From NCBI GenBank assembly GCA_963580285.1, contig OY757011.1, forward strand, positions 119,962,440 through 120,026,439: a stretch of DNA of 64,000 bases. Reading direction: 5' to 3'. The translations under genes were made by a program, and so were the position numbers. The notes under the pieces are model-generated. The model had not been told where the DNA came from. It saw only the letters and a program-made list of their open reading frames with translations, and searched no databases. Positions 32,333-43,865 of the stretch are shown here, in pieces. The DNA is from Lucinisca nassula. Lineage: Eukaryota > Mollusca > Bivalvia > Lucinida > Lucinidae. The first letter of the stretch is position 1, and each line of letters opens with the position of its first letter.

Positions 32333-32572
32333 TGGCTATTTGCAGTCAACTGCAAATAGCCAAAAAACGTTGAAATGGCTATTTGCAGTCAACTGCAAAT
32401 AGCCAAAAATCGTTAAAATGGCTATTTGCAGTCAACTGCAAATATCCAGAAAACGTTAAAATGGCTATTTGCAGTCAACTGCAGATAGCCAAAAAAACGT
32501 TAAAATGGCTATTTGCAGTCAACTGCAAATAGCTAGAAAACGTTAAATTAGCTATTTGCAGTCATTCTATTA
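32333..32572. repeat. Palindromic satellite, ~43-bp unit
   Basis: Five full units of GGCTATTTGCAGTCAACTG plus CAAATAGCC, each a 27-bp near-palindrome, linked by AAAAAACGTTAAAAT. A sixth is partial. Confidence 0.92.
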
Positions 32573-32689
32573 GCGTTAGAAAAGCCACATGGAGATGTTC
32601 AAAATATTTTAAAATGGAACGGGCCTCTTCGGCCTAGTAGTTAATTTGAGCTCTGACTCTTAATCATTAGACTCTCACCGTTATGTCTA

Positions 32690-32962
32690 TGTTTGTTTGA
32701 TTTGATGTTTTACCTGCTCTGCAACACTATTTAGGTCATTTTAGAGACGTTACTTCCATTTTTGTGCGACTTTTTCCACAGATTGAGACGTAAAGACATC
32801 TCAAGCCTATGACATCTGTAGGGCCTAGGACGCACCGACTTGGCCTTAGCAGCCTAGTTCTTCTACACGGTTCACCAGTACTCATGTGCAGGCAGTTTCT
32901 GCTCTGGATGGAAGCATCATGCAGCCAATCTATGTCTCCAAGCTTCGATGGCCGGGTACTAA
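32690..32962 (-). mobile_element. SINE-G, diverged
   Basis: TTGTTTGATTTGATG tail, TTTTAGAGACGTTACTTCC, CATGCAGCCAATCTATGTC, with a worn GC hairpin. Confidence 0.8.
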
Positions 32963-33092
32963 AAATGGCTTTATAGAGTCTATATTTTGTGTGAACATAT
33001 GACACCTATAGTTTTAAATCACTTTTTTGTTTCACTGTTTAGCAATGTTCTCTGCTTATCTAATTTGTAAAGCCCATGAGAGGTTGGTGGGG

Positions 33093-33122
33093 AGTGGGGG
33101 CGGGGGTGGGGGGGGGGGGTGA
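33093..33122. repeat. G-rich tract
   Basis: GGGGGCGGGGGTGGGGGGGG; potential quadruplex. Confidence 0.85.
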
Positions 33123-33321
33123 GGCAAAGGTGACGTGTGTCTTGCGTCATATGGGCGTCCATCTGATATTGGCTTACAGTTGGCTAAGATAATGGTAGAG
33201 AGGGGATGATGTTATTTCTTCTGATGATGTTATATCTTTTGTTTCTACACTTCCATTCATTTTCATCTCTGCTATCTCTTTCCCCCGTTTCTTAGGAACA
33301 GGACACAAAATTACTCACTGA

Positions 33322-33530
33322 ATGAGACCGTCCAATGCATATAAGCTTTTTGGTTTCATTGAGTTGTCATTTCATCTCAATGTCGTCGGGTAAAAGTCCC
33401 ACAAAATTGGAAGCAACACCTCCAAAATGACCTAAATGGTGTTGACGGGGACGTTAAACCTCAATTCAAACAAACACATGATCCGCCCCGCCCTTCGGGG
33501 CTTGGAGAACTAGAATGGGCTGCATGGTGT
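33322..33530 (+). mobile_element. SINE-G 3' half followed by a 5' fragment
   Basis: 33322-33476 has the 3' half with the GGACGTTAAACCTC tail. 33483-33530 has only CCCCGCCCTTCGGGGC and GAATGGGCTGCATGG. Confidence 0.8.
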
Positions 33531-33589
33531 ACACCAGGCACTCAATGTGCCGGTAACGTCTAAGTAACGTCGATGCAACGTAGTGGCAA

Positions 33590-33893
33590 TGATTGATTGA
33601 TTGATTGTTTGAGGTTTAACGTCCCCGTCAACACTAAAGGTCATTTTGGAGACGTTGCTTCCAATTTTGTGGGACTTTTACCCGACATTGAGATGAAATG
33701 ACATCTCAGGCCCTGTCGCCCAATGAAACCAATAGGGTTTATAAGCATGGACGGTCCGCCTCGCACCGCGGTTCCTGGACAGGCTTAGATCCTCTAAGCG
33801 GTTTACCAGTACTAGTGTGCGGGACGGATTCAGCTCTGCGTGGAAGCATCGTGCAGCCCATATATTTCTTCAAGCCCCTATGGGCGGGGGCGA
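33590..33893 (-). mobile_element. SINE-G, complete, 13-bp TSD
   Basis: Flanked by AACGTAGTGGCAA at 33577-33589 and 33894-33906, with a GATT/GTTT tail on the left and the GC hairpin on the right. Confidence 0.93.
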
Positions 33894-33924
33894 AACGTAG
33901 TGGCAAACACTCACAATAATATGA

Positions 33925-34270
33925 ACGGGCGTGGTGGGGTATTTAACCATTATCATGCTGGACAAGTAAATCCTACCTTTGCAAACAATATATATTCAGA
34001 TTAGGAAGCCATCTGATCAGGATCTACAGTGTTTGTCATGAAGAAGTGAACTGAATAAATACCGTGAATGGAGTAATGCCATTCTTTGATATTCTGCAAT
34101 GGGCGTGGCTAAAATAATTGTAATTGTTTTGGTATTTAACGCTTGTAATGCTTTTTAAGACAAACGCTTCCTTTGCAAACAATGTCGATTCAGATCAGGA
34201 AGTCATCTGATCAGGATTTGCAGTGTTTGTTATGAATTTGTGAATAGACTGCAGAAAACCATATTTTAAA
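33925..34270. repeat. Two tandem ~175-bp units each with an AAACA hairpin
   Basis: GGGCGTGG, GGTATTTAAC, CTTTGCAAACAAT, ATTCAGATYAGGAAG, CATCTGATCAGGATYT and CAGTGTTTGT recur in order at about 33927-34050 and 34100-34230. Confidence 0.8.
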
Positions 34271-34468
34271 AAATAATGTAAGGGCTGCATATACTGAGTG
34301 ATATCAATTTTCACTGAAATTTTTTAGAAAAACTTTGTTTTAATTTGTAGGGGCAATATTCACTCGTTGTGTCATTATATTTTTCTCGACTGTTTTAACC
34401 CCTTAAGATGCCAATCACAACAATTGTCACCTGAGTTGCTGTGTGCTGACTACATTAAAAAGTCATTG

Positions 34469-34537
34469 TTGTAAACAGTGTGGATCCAGATCAAATTGCT
34501 GGGAACAATCTGATCGGGATCCACACTGTTTGCTTGT
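34469..34537. repeat. AAACAGTG-type hairpin
   Basis: AAACAGTGTGGATCCAGATC pairs with GATCGGGATCCACACTGTTT, apart from one mismatch. Loop near 34500. Confidence 0.85.
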
Positions 34538-34696
34538 ATGCCTAAATATTCTGTTAGACTACAAAAAATGTGAAATAGATGAGATACGCAGACGACATTT
34601 TCAGATGCAGTTTTGCTTAGCACCTCAAGGGCTGAATCAATAGGATTATAATATCTTTCAATAGGATTATAATACATATGCGGTCAACATTACAGC

Positions 34697-34718
34697 CCCC
34701 CCCCCCCCCCCGGGGGGT
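34697..34718. repeat. C-run then G-run
   Basis: About 16 C followed directly by six G. Confidence 0.9.
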
Positions 34719-34924
34719 CTAAACACGCCTTTTTACAAACACAATTGTATAATGAACCATACCATGAGAAAAACTGTCTTTGCGTAGATCTGCTCAAATA
34801 CCATGTACTGATTATGCATAAAGAGTTTCCTATTTTCCTATGTTACCCATATTAAAGAAACCACAGAAAGAAAAGATTTATCATTACAACATGGACTGGC
34901 TCATATTTACAGAATTTGAATTTT

Positions 34925-35115
34925 GACATGCACGTTTATACCACACGTATATAGTGAAACTTTTACCATCAAAAGTGGAAGTTTTCAGAAACTAAATTTT
35001 GATATCTTTCAAACATAAGATTGTAGGAACTCGTTAGAACCGCCTCGGCGAGGCGGCTCTAATAAGGACCCACAATATATGTTTTGACTAGAAGTAAGAA
35101 AAATAATGTATCAAT
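34925..35115 (+). repeat. Decayed HP-A
   Basis: Core GAACCGCCTCGGCGAGGCGG is intact; arms TAAGATTGTAGGAACTCG and GGACCCACAATATATG have drifted. Termini hard to place. Confidence 0.65.
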
Positions 35116-35139
35116 ACAAACTGGAAGAAAAAGAAACAA

Positions 35140-35690
35140 ATTACAATGGAAGAAAATATATTCTGCTACTGTAGGGGCTTGTACGATAGCGAAATGATAC
35201 AGTGTTGCCAGTGCCTCTTGGGCCAAAATTGGCTACGCCCATGGGCCTAGCAGCCACCATAGCCTTAAAATGGAAAATAAAAAAAAAACTTAAAATTGAA
35301 AAAAAAAAAATCAAAACTCTTCTTCCCTGAACCCATAAGGCCCAGGTTAGGTATTTAGCATGTAGCAACGTCGAGTAGTCGCCTGCATGAATCCTGCCAA
35401 CCATGCCCCTGGGATCCAAATTGGCTAAATCCTGTGGCCCCTTAACTCCAATAAACTTATAATGGAAAAAGCTTCAAAATCTTCTTCTCTGAAACCATGA
35501 AGCACAGACCTTAGATATTTAGTATATAGCAACATAAAATGGTCGCCTACATAAATCCTGCCAAACATGCCCTTTGGGACAAAATTGGCCACGCCCCAGG
35601 GCTCATTAGCTCCTATTGACTTATACTGGAAAAAAGTTCAAACATCTTCTTCTCCGAAACCATAAGGCCGAAAGCTTAGATTTTTAGCTC
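35140..35690. repeat. Tandem array, three ~170-bp units
   Basis: GGGCCAAAATTGGCTACGCCC, CTTATAATGGAAAAAG, CTTCTTCTCTGAAACC and TTAGTATATAGCAACAT recur three times with drift. It runs straight into the next array. Confidence 0.75.
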
Positions 35691-36675
35691 ACCTGACCGA
35701 AGGTCATGGTGAGCTTTTGTGACTGTGAGATGTCCCGGCGTCGTAGTGCGTCGTCCGTCGTCGGTAAACTTTTCTTGTTAACACTCTAGAGGCTACAGGT
35801 TTAGTCCAATCATGATCAGAATGATTATCATGACAATATCTCGGTAGGGTTTGAATATGGGTCATGTCGGGTCAAAAAGTAGGTCAAAACGTCAAATAAT
35901 AGAGAAACCCTGTTTACACTCTAGAGGACACAATTTGAGTCCAATCCTCATCAAACGTGCTCAGAATGACCATCTCGACAAAACCTACGTCAAGTTCGAA
36001 AATGGGTTATGTCAGGCTTAAAAGTAGGTTAGTAGGTCAAATCATAGAAAAACCTTGTTAACACTCTAGAGGCCACAATGTTGGTCCAATCATTATCAGT
36101 CTTGCTCAGAATGATCATCATAACAATATCTAGGTTAGGTTCGAATATGGGTCCTGTTGGGTCCAAAATAGGTCAGTAGATCAAATCATAGAAAACCCTT
36201 GTTAACACTCTAGAGGTCACAGTTTTGGTCCAATTATCATTCGACTTGCCCAGAATGATCATCATAATAATATCAAAGTCAAGTTCGAATATGGGTCATG
36301 TCGGATCATAAAGTAGGTCAGTAGGTCAAATCATAGAAAAACCTTGTTAACACTCTAGAGGCCACACTTTTGGTCCACTCATCATCAACCTTTCTCAGAA
36401 TGATCGTCTCGACAATATCTAGGTTGTGTTCGAATATGGGTCATGTGGGTCAAAAGTAGGTCAGTAGGTCAAATCATAGAAAAACTTTGTTAACACTCTA
36501 GAGGCCGCAATTTTAATCATCATCAACCTTGCTCAGAATGATCATCTTGACAATATCTATGTGTCATGTGGGGTCAAAAAGTAGGTCAGTAGGTTAAATC
36601 ATAGAAAACCTTGTTAGCACTCTAGAGGCCACAGTTTTTGGTCCAATCATCATCAAAATTGCTCAGAATTGTAAT
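35690..36675. repeat. Tandem array, ~7 units of 130-146 bp, with paired AGGTCA motifs
   Basis: The cap GCTCACCTGACCGAAGG and GTCGTCCGTCGTCGG precede units sharing CTTGTTAACACTCTAGAGG, TTGGTCCAATCATCATCA and CTCAGAATGATCATC. Most units contain AGGTCAGTAGGTCA or a one- to two-base variant. Confidence 0.88.
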
Positions 36676-36679
36676 ACCT

Positions 36680-37580
36680 TGGTCAGGAGGGGTATTTTAT
36701 GAATAGAGTGGTACCTTTTACAAAGGGCCACCCCTTGTCAACATTGTGAGTTAGACTGAGTCTGTTCATCTCCGTCTGGTGCACTAGGACCTGACCCTCA
36801 ATGTCCACAAGGTGCCCAGATAGTGACATACAGGCAAGCTCTTTATCGTCAAAGGGTTCCATACACCCGAAACACACACACCATGCGTCATTGTAAGTAA
36901 GACTGAGCCCATTCATCTCTGTCTGGTGCAGTAGGACCTGACCCTCAAAGTCACAAGGTGCCCCGATAGTGACATACAAGTCAGCCCTGTATTGTTAAAG
37001 GGATCGCCCCCCACCCCCGCCTACACAGACACCATGGGTCATTGTTAGTTAGACTGAGCCCGTTCATCTCCGTCTGGTACACTAGGACCTGACCCTTAAT
37101 GTCTACAAGGTGACCTGATAGTGACATACAAGTCAGCTCTGTATTGTCAAAGTGACCCCCCCCCCCCCACACACACACACACACATCAAGAGTCATTGTT
37201 TGTTAGACTGAGCCTGTTACTAGGACCTGACCCTCAATGTGTTCACAAGATACCCAGACAGTGATACACAAAGTCAGCTCTGTATCGTCAAAGGGATCCA
37301 CCCAACCCCCTTTCACCTTCACCATGAGGCATTGTTAATTAGACTGAGCCTGTTCATCTCCGTCTGGTGCACTAGGACCTGACCCTCAATGTCCACAAGG
37401 TGCCCAGATAGTGATATACAAGTCAGCTCTGTCTTGTCAAATGGATGGATACCACCCCCATCCCCTTGTCACCGTGAGTTTTTGTTAGTTAGTTAGTTAG
37501 AATGAACCCGTTCATTTCCGTCTGGTGCACTAGGTCCTGACAGGTGCCCAGACAGTGATATACAAGTCAGCGCTGACTTC
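36680..37580. repeat. Tandem array, six ~145-150-bp units
   Basis: Unit text: TTGTTAGTTAGACTGAGCC, TTCATCTCCGTCTGGTGC, ACTAGGACCTGACCCTCAAT, AAGGTGCCCAGATAGTGA, TACAAGTCAGCTCTGTATTG. Between units the sequence turns C-rich (37156-37187 is a C-run plus AC repeat). Confidence 0.9.
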
Positions 37581-37849
37581 TTCCTCAAAAAAGAAAACAC
37601 TTTTGAAGGAATGTTCCATGAGTGCCACTCTGACAATTTTCCAATCCAGAAAAAAATATATAACCCTTAAAATGACTTACGTTCCTAAATAGCTAGATTG
37701 ATTTTGAAATAATTTCATAGAAATGTTCCTTGGGCCACCGTCAGCCAAACATTGTTCAAACCGTCCACTCCACCTTATATTACCTGCCATAAGGATCAGC
37801 TGAGCGATCCAGGGCCATCATGGCCCTCTTATTTGAATGAAGATGATGT

Positions 37850-38170
37850 ATATTTTCCTTATTTCTAGTCTAAACATAGATTGAATGTGACTGCAAATAG
37901 CCATTTTAACGTTTTTTGGCTATTTGCAGTTGACTGCAAATAGACTCTTCCATTTTATATAGTAAAATTTGGGTTTACAGGGGCATACATTTTTTTTTCT
38001 AAATTTTGCTTCAAAACATAGATTGTGAGTACTCGTTAGAACCGCTTCGTTACAATCTTTAATTTGGGCAGAAATATGTAAAAGATCAAGGTTTTTATCT
38101 GATGTTTTGTTTTTCATATTTTGGTGGTAAAATTATACCAAAATATTTGAATAGGGGTGTTTTTGTAATG
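37850..38170 (-). mobile_element. HP-A with palindromic satellite at its left
   Basis: A lone left core arm (CTAAACATAGATTG) is at about 37870. A GACTGCAAATAGCC / GGCTATTTGCAG palindrome pair lies at 37888-37948. The HP-A right part follows: TTTTATATAGTAAAA, a shortened core, and the end GGGGTGTTTTTGTAATG. Confidence 0.75.
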
Positions 38171-38174
38171 AGCG

Positions 38175-39700
38175 TCAGGTTTGCAATATGTATTTGTAAA
38201 CAACAAGAGAATAAAATAATACATACTAAACATGTGCAATATTTACAGAATGACCAGCAACAAGTATTTACATCCTGATTTCTCGCCATACCCCTAAATA
38301 TTTACAATTTTCACTAAGTGCGAAACTGCGGAATGCATCCTTTAATCTCATTTAATGTGTGCACCCACAGTGTTTTTTCGGCCAATTCTTTTTGTTTATG
38401 ACCATCACCCAAACCGATGCAAGTGCTTCGAATGTAAGAACACATCTTCAACAGATATGTCAATAAATTGTCAATATACCAAAAAAATAATAATTTAATC
38501 ATCATGAAAAATACTGCTACGTAAACAAAACCCCACCCACCTTTGACTGCGACCAGTTTTATGCAAACAGTGTAGTTCCCCCAGAGATTATTTTTAACTT
38601 CATGGCTATTTCCTGCCCTGGAACAGTTGATAATTGGACAGCACACATACAGAATATTACTCGTATGTACAAATGAATACTTAAATGGCATGTTCTTTCT
38701 GCAGTAAAATGGTCGCATTTTGTCAGGGCAAAAGCTGACGACAGACAGAAATCAACAGTTACGTATTTTACACAGTCTTTGATATTTATTATAACTGACA
38801 AGCATAGGATTTTAGGTTTTGCCAAAATGTGCAGCAAAAAGTTTATCCAGACTGGATTCTAGCCCTATCCCTAAATATTTACATTTTCCCCAGATTCACA
38901 TGTGCAAACGCTGGAATTTACCCTTAATTTTAGTAAAACTGTTGTCGGAGGATAAATTGAAAGTGACGTCAGCGAATGTTTTTTTGTTATTAAGCATTGT
39001 CCACTGTTGTCAAAAGGTACAGACGCTTCGGTAATGATAATTATAACGGTACAATCTGTCTTGTCAACCAATGACGGGTACGATAATGACAACGATACAG
39101 CCTGTCAAACATACCTGTAGTGGTTCACTCTTTTACGTCACTGTCAACTTTTCTTCCGACAACTGTAAGTTTATTGCGATTTTAATCTTGTCAAATATCC
39201 TGTCAAACATATTTGTCAATAACTTTAGTTCTGAAGAAATATTAATGAATTAATGATACTGGTGGATTTCATGACAGCATTTTCTCTAAGATATATTCGC
39301 GGAGAATATTCATTGAAGATGCACTCGACGGCAGATATTGTCCCCTTTCACAAAGCGATGGTCTTTTTGACAATTAAAAACTGGATTCTTACATCAATTG
39401 TGGAAGGGACCATATTGGTTTCTAAGATAGATTTCTGAGCATTTAGTAACAATAACGAAGAAAACAAATGAACGAACGAAACATTGTTATCTGTATACAT
39501 ATACCATGTAAAATGTTTGCCGTCTCTAAATAAAAATGCCATAAGAAGGGAGAGTCTGTCGAGAAGCCTCAGGTTCTCAAGGGATTCGTCTTGGGTCCGA
39601 AACGTATCAGGTGCCGAAACGTCCAAAATGTTTGCGTCCGGAAGTCTTTAGTTTGAAATGTCCGACAACCAAACCGATGAACATTTGCGCCTGCATTTCC
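38175..39700. other. Longest low-repeat stretch; no gene recognised
   Basis: Several 60-134-codon frames occur on both strands with no motif I recognise. CCCTAAATATTTACA appears at about 38292 and 38870, hinting at an old duplication. Confidence 0.4.
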
Positions 39701-39704
39701 AACA

Positions 39705-39859
39705 ACTTACATGTGCGTCCAGCAAAGACTCAGATCAGCCTGTGCATCCGCACAGCCTGATCAGTCTTCTTTGTGCACTCTTAGGATAGCTAAGGCCCCA
39801 AAGCTGCTTCATGCATCAAGAGAACTGGTTCATCGCTGGACGCACATGTAAATTGTAGG
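39705..39859. mobile_element. Small TIR element with internal hairpin
   Basis: Outer TTACATGTGCGTCCAGC and GCTGGACGCACATGTAA are inverted repeats (one spacing difference). Inside, CAGATCAGCCTGTGC-ATCC-GCACAGCCTGATC is a hairpin of the type at 2416. 155 bp, non-coding. Confidence 0.8.
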
Positions 39860-39941
39860 AAATACTGAGGCCCGGCTCTTATTAGAAACTGCGAAGGAAT
39901 AACCACCTCCCAAAAACTACTAAGGCACCCCTAATCCAGGA

Positions 39942-40176
39942 TCTTTCGATAACACACCCGTGCGACACAGTGCATTTTTCACAAGTCAAAATGGCTACTT
40001 TTCTGATCCATGATATTTTGCTTAGTTACACTGCAAACATAGGTTTTCGGTGCTCGTTGAGTACCTACGACCTGTGCCTTTAAGTAGATATATACCCCGT
40101 AAGCCCCAGTTTTCTCTATATAAAGTGTGGTTAGGGGTGAGGGTGGTGTTCATTTCACAGAATTGTTCACATGATG
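39942..40176 (-). mobile_element. HP-B with reduced core
   Basis: Ends CGATAACACACCCGTGCG and ACTTGTTCAC-like ATTGTTCACATGATG. The core jumps from GGTTTTCGGTGCTCGTTG to AGTACCTACGACC, losing the tip. Confidence 0.8.
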
Positions 40177-40503
40177 GACCGCCTTTCAACACTCAGGAAA
40201 AGACTACTTAGGCGCCTCCACTGCGGGATAGACGATATTCAACCTTTGTAACAGTCTTTTCTGAAAATCGAAGGAAATTAACTTCAACTTGCCACTACAG
40301 TTGCGAAACTGTTAAGGAACAGAAACAGACAGACACTTTTCCCTTCCAGAATGTTAAAATCTAAATTGTTTTGATTGCATTTCCTAGGAAGAAGAGATTT
40401 TACTTTTCAACAGCAATTATCTCTGTTATGGCCACAGGCAATAAGCTGCTGTCGAAAGACGAGTTTCTGGCACGCGGTTACCCATTCATGAGTCATTGAC
40501 AAG

Positions 40504-40803
40504 CATTACGAAAGCACGCCTATACAAATACATTGTAAACTAAACTGCCGAAAAAAAACAACAAAAAAACAAACAAACATTTTTTTAAGATGAAAAATCG
40601 TGATATTTTTCTTATTTCTGCTTAAAATATATATTGTGGATACACGTTAGAACCGCCTCAGTGAGGCGGTTCTAACGAGTACCCACAATCTACATATTAA
40701 AGTAGAAATAAGAAAAATAAGGTTTACCCCTGTAAACCCCAGTTTTACTATATAAAAGTGGGGTTCAAGAAGGTCACAATTATATAGGTGTGTTTTCGTG
40801 ATG
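40504..40803 (+). mobile_element. HP-A foldback element, complete
   Basis: Ends CATTACGAAAGCACGCC and GGTGTGTTTTCGTGATG; core centred at about 40663 with GAACCGCCTCAGTGAGGCGG. Confidence 0.93.
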
Positions 40804-40804
40804 C

Positions 40805-40862
40805 AACAAAGTCTCAGATCAGACGCCGTGTGCCGTCTTATCAGAGGCTACATTGTTTGCTT
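40805..40862. repeat. AAACAGTG-type hairpin, worn
   Basis: CTCAGATCAGACGCCG and CGTCTTATCAGAGGC, then TACATTGTTTGC. Confidence 0.6.
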
Positions 40863-40933
40863 AATTCACAAAAATGGAATTGACTAGACATTCCCCAAAT
40901 TGTAAAATTGACATATTCCAACGTGTAACATTA

Positions 40934-41105
40934 AGCAACCACGTCCTTGAAATGAACACCCTCTCTATTTCTACTTTCTTATTTTTGCTCCAAGACACAG
41001 GTTTTGGGTAGCACCCACGACATATGTTTGGAGTATAAACTAGAAAATATCACAAATTTTCATCCGCAAAGTACCCATTTTGGAGAAAGGAAAGAATGTA
41101 CGATG
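40934..41105 (+). mobile_element. HP-B with reduced core
   Basis: ACGTCCTTGAAATGAAC start, GGTTTTGGGTAGCACCCACG collapsed core, CCATTTTGGAGA block; runs into the next HP-B. Confidence 0.75.
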
Positions 41106-41374
41106 CACCACGTTAACACGTCCGTGAAATAAACACCCCCTAAATACCACTTTATATAAAGAAAACTGGGGTTTGGTGGAGTATTCGTTATTTTTTCTTA
41201 TGTCTGCTCCAAGACATAGGTTGTAGGTACTCGTTAGAACCGCCTCAATAAGGCGGTTCTAACAAGTACCTGCAACATATGTTGTAAGTATAAATTAGAC
41301 TAATATTACAAATATTCATCAGAAATTTAACCATTTTGGGGACAGGAAAGTTTGCACTATGTTTCACGGGTGGT
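41106..41374 (+). mobile_element. HP-B foldback element
   Basis: CACCACGTTAACACGTCCG start; core with GAACCGCCTCAATAAGGCGG; the right end stops at TTTCACGGGTGG. Confidence 0.85.
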
Positions 41375-41379
41375 GGAGA

Positions 41380-42200
41380 ATTCTAAAGGTCATATATGGG
41401 TTTAGTACAGATGAAGATAGCACGAAAGTGCCATAATCATAGAGCATAGGCTACCAAAGGCATAAACTATTACATTCATAATTCTTGGAATGAGCTTTAG
41501 ATGAAACTTTGTTACATTTTCTTCGTTTTTTTTGTGTGCTCTTTAGAGGCGGTTCTAACTACGCACACACGCACACGCACGGCAATCAGCATGTAATTAC
41601 AGGTATCATTTTCTTTATTTTATCTTGAGAAATATATTTTGTGTGCACTCATTAGAATATCGAAAAGATATCAGAAACTATATGTATCTTCATATACTGA
41701 GTGAGTCACATTAAAAGTTTGGCCATTGCCTCAGTTACGGAACTACACCAGACCTTTTAGAACACATTAAAACTCGCTACAGCTTATGTAGTAAAAGGGG
41801 TGTGTGGTTGCTGAAAAAAGTCTCCCTGTCTGTCATGTTAGTGTAGATTATATTTTCTAGTACTTTGGGATCGTTAATTCAATTTTTGTATTAAAAACTA
41901 TTCGAGATAAACTGATGAGTCTTAATTGGCAAAAACTAGCTAGTCTGGCCTTTTCAGTCCTATTTTACATTCCGTGCTTGGGAGGGAATTATTAAGTAAA
42001 TGAGAAATATATAACATTTTCTGTACTTTCCCCTCACTGGTAGCAATCCACTGGGGAACCGGGAGCCATGAGGTCTGAGACAGAAACTAAAGACTAGCCA
42101 CAGCATTTCACATTTGATAGAAGCACAGAAGGGTTGTTGAATATGAAATCAAGGTATAGGAGCTAGACTAAGGAACTCATCAACAACTCCAACTCAGACA
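41380..42200. other. Unassigned, with a short HP core scrap
   Basis: Only TAGAGGCGGTTCTAACTACG near 41545 is recognisable. Confidence 0.4.
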
Positions 42201-42203
42201 ATA

Positions 42204-42528
42204 CATCACGAAAACACGCCTGTATAATTTTGACCCCCTCGAACCCCACTCGTAAAACTTGGGTTTACAGGGGTAAACATATTTTTGCTTATTTCTGCTC
42301 TAAAATATAGATTGTAGGTACTCGTTAGAACCGCCTCATTTTCTGCTCTAAAGTATAGATTGTTGGTACTCGTTAGAACCGTCTCAATGACGCGGTTCTA
42401 ACGAGTACCAACAATCTATATTTTGAGCAGGAATAAGAAAAATATCACAATTTTTCATTTTAAAATTTTCATTTTTTCGGCGATAAAGGTTACAATGTAT
42501 TTACAATAAAGGCGTATTTTTCGTAATG
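42204..42528 (-). mobile_element. HP-A with duplicated left arm
   Basis: Ends CATCACGAAAACACGCC and GGCGTATTTTTCGTAATG. The left arm occurs twice (TATAGATTGTAGGTACTCG; TATAGATTGTTGGTACTCG); the single right arm GAGTACCAACAATCTATA matches the second. Confidence 0.93.
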
Positions 42529-42857
42529 TGTAGAAGCATCGGATCGCATCAATGTTGGTGCGATGTTAAAACTTAGTGCGACGTTGCTTTAACGCCACAT
42601 GCCTAATTGGATATAACCTTCATATCAAAACTTTTTTCTAATAACCCTTCGTTTTTTTTAAATCACATTTTTAAAACAAATACTATATGAATATGGGCTA
42701 GAATATCAGATTTCTGTTTTCCGCAAATATTTGTCTTCCGCTGATGGTGCGTGCCAAAAGTGAATACAATTTGGTCTTTAAAACTGCTTTCAGAGATCAG
42801 GATTAGATAGGTTTCGATTTTTCATGTCAACATTTAATTGCAATTATACTCAATTAA

Positions 42858-43059
42858 CCCTTTTTGTACCAAATGGAATCTTCCTCCTTACATATAGCAG
42901 GGGTCAATTTCAAAATTAAAGGGTGTCAGGTTGTATTTTCTTCAAAATTTATTTTAAAAAAAAAATGACTGAACTTTTAGCAAACAGTGTTCTGCGGCGT
43001 CAGATCTGGGCCTACACTGTTTGCCAATTACCGTTTAGGGGTTTCTGGTACAAAAAGGG
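42858..43059. mobile_element. piggyBac-like MITE, TTAA target
   Basis: TTAA at 42854-42857 and 43060-43063 flank CCCTTTTTGTACCA...TGGTACAAAAAGGG, i.e. CCC/GGG ends as in piggyBac. An internal GCAAACAGTG hairpin lies near 42978-43023. A second, inverted copy is at 60202. Confidence 0.9.
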
Positions 43060-43543
43060 TTAAGAAAAAAAAATCAAACAAAAAAAAAAAAAAAAAACGT
43101 TTGTTATGGCAAAGAAATAAAATAAAGGAAATGGCTATGTTTTACGTTAAAATTGCTATTGACAGTTAACTGGCAATAGGGGTTTAACGTTAAATTTGCT
43201 ATTGCCAGTTAACCAATTTAACGTAAAACCGCTATTATCAGTTAAATTTGATTTTGACAAGTGACATATATCCATCTAATATAATAAGCTAGATGCTACC
43301 AAAATCGCAGCTTGCAAAGATCAGTTGTCTGCTTCATTTAGTTCTACATGTATGCGAATGAACTAAAGACTTTCTATATTTTTCTATTATTTTCTACTCG
43401 CTAGAAACATAGAAATCTAAATAATGTAATCCCTGTAATCCCAACTTCTTTACAGAGACATGTAACATATATACTGAAAACCACTGTTAAAACTTACTAG
43501 TAACAAGTACTTTGCATTGAAATATATTTTATTGCTCAGTTAT

Positions 43544-43823
43544 TCATCACGAGAACACGCCTATATAATTTTGATCCCCTTCAACCCCACTTTTATATAG
43601 TAAAACTGGGGTTTAAAGGGGTATACATTATTTTTCTTATTTCTGCTCAAAACATAGCTTGTGGGTACTCGTTAGAACCGCCTCGGCGAGGCGGTTCTAA
43701 CGAGTACACACAATCTATGTTTTGAGCAGAAATATGAAAATTATTAGCATTTTTATCTGAAAAATGCCATTTTGGGGTGGTAAAATATTTCCAATATATT
43801 TGAATAGGCGTGTTTTCGCAATG
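43544..43823 (-). mobile_element. HP-A foldback element, complete
   Basis: Ends CATCACGAGAACACGCC and GGCGTGTTTTCGCAATG; core GAACCGCCTCGGCGAGGCGG with long matched arms. Confidence 0.93.
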
Positions 43824-43865
43824 AAATATCTTAAGTTAATGAGGACACCTAGGCATGGTACAGGG

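Noticed and set aside
32333..32572. CRISPR array
   Set aside because: Linkers are near-identical rather than unique spacers and the DNA is eukaryotic.
38314..38837. 134- and 92-codon minus-strand frames
   Set aside because: No recognisable domain, AT-rich codons, and overlapping frames on both strands; likely chance.
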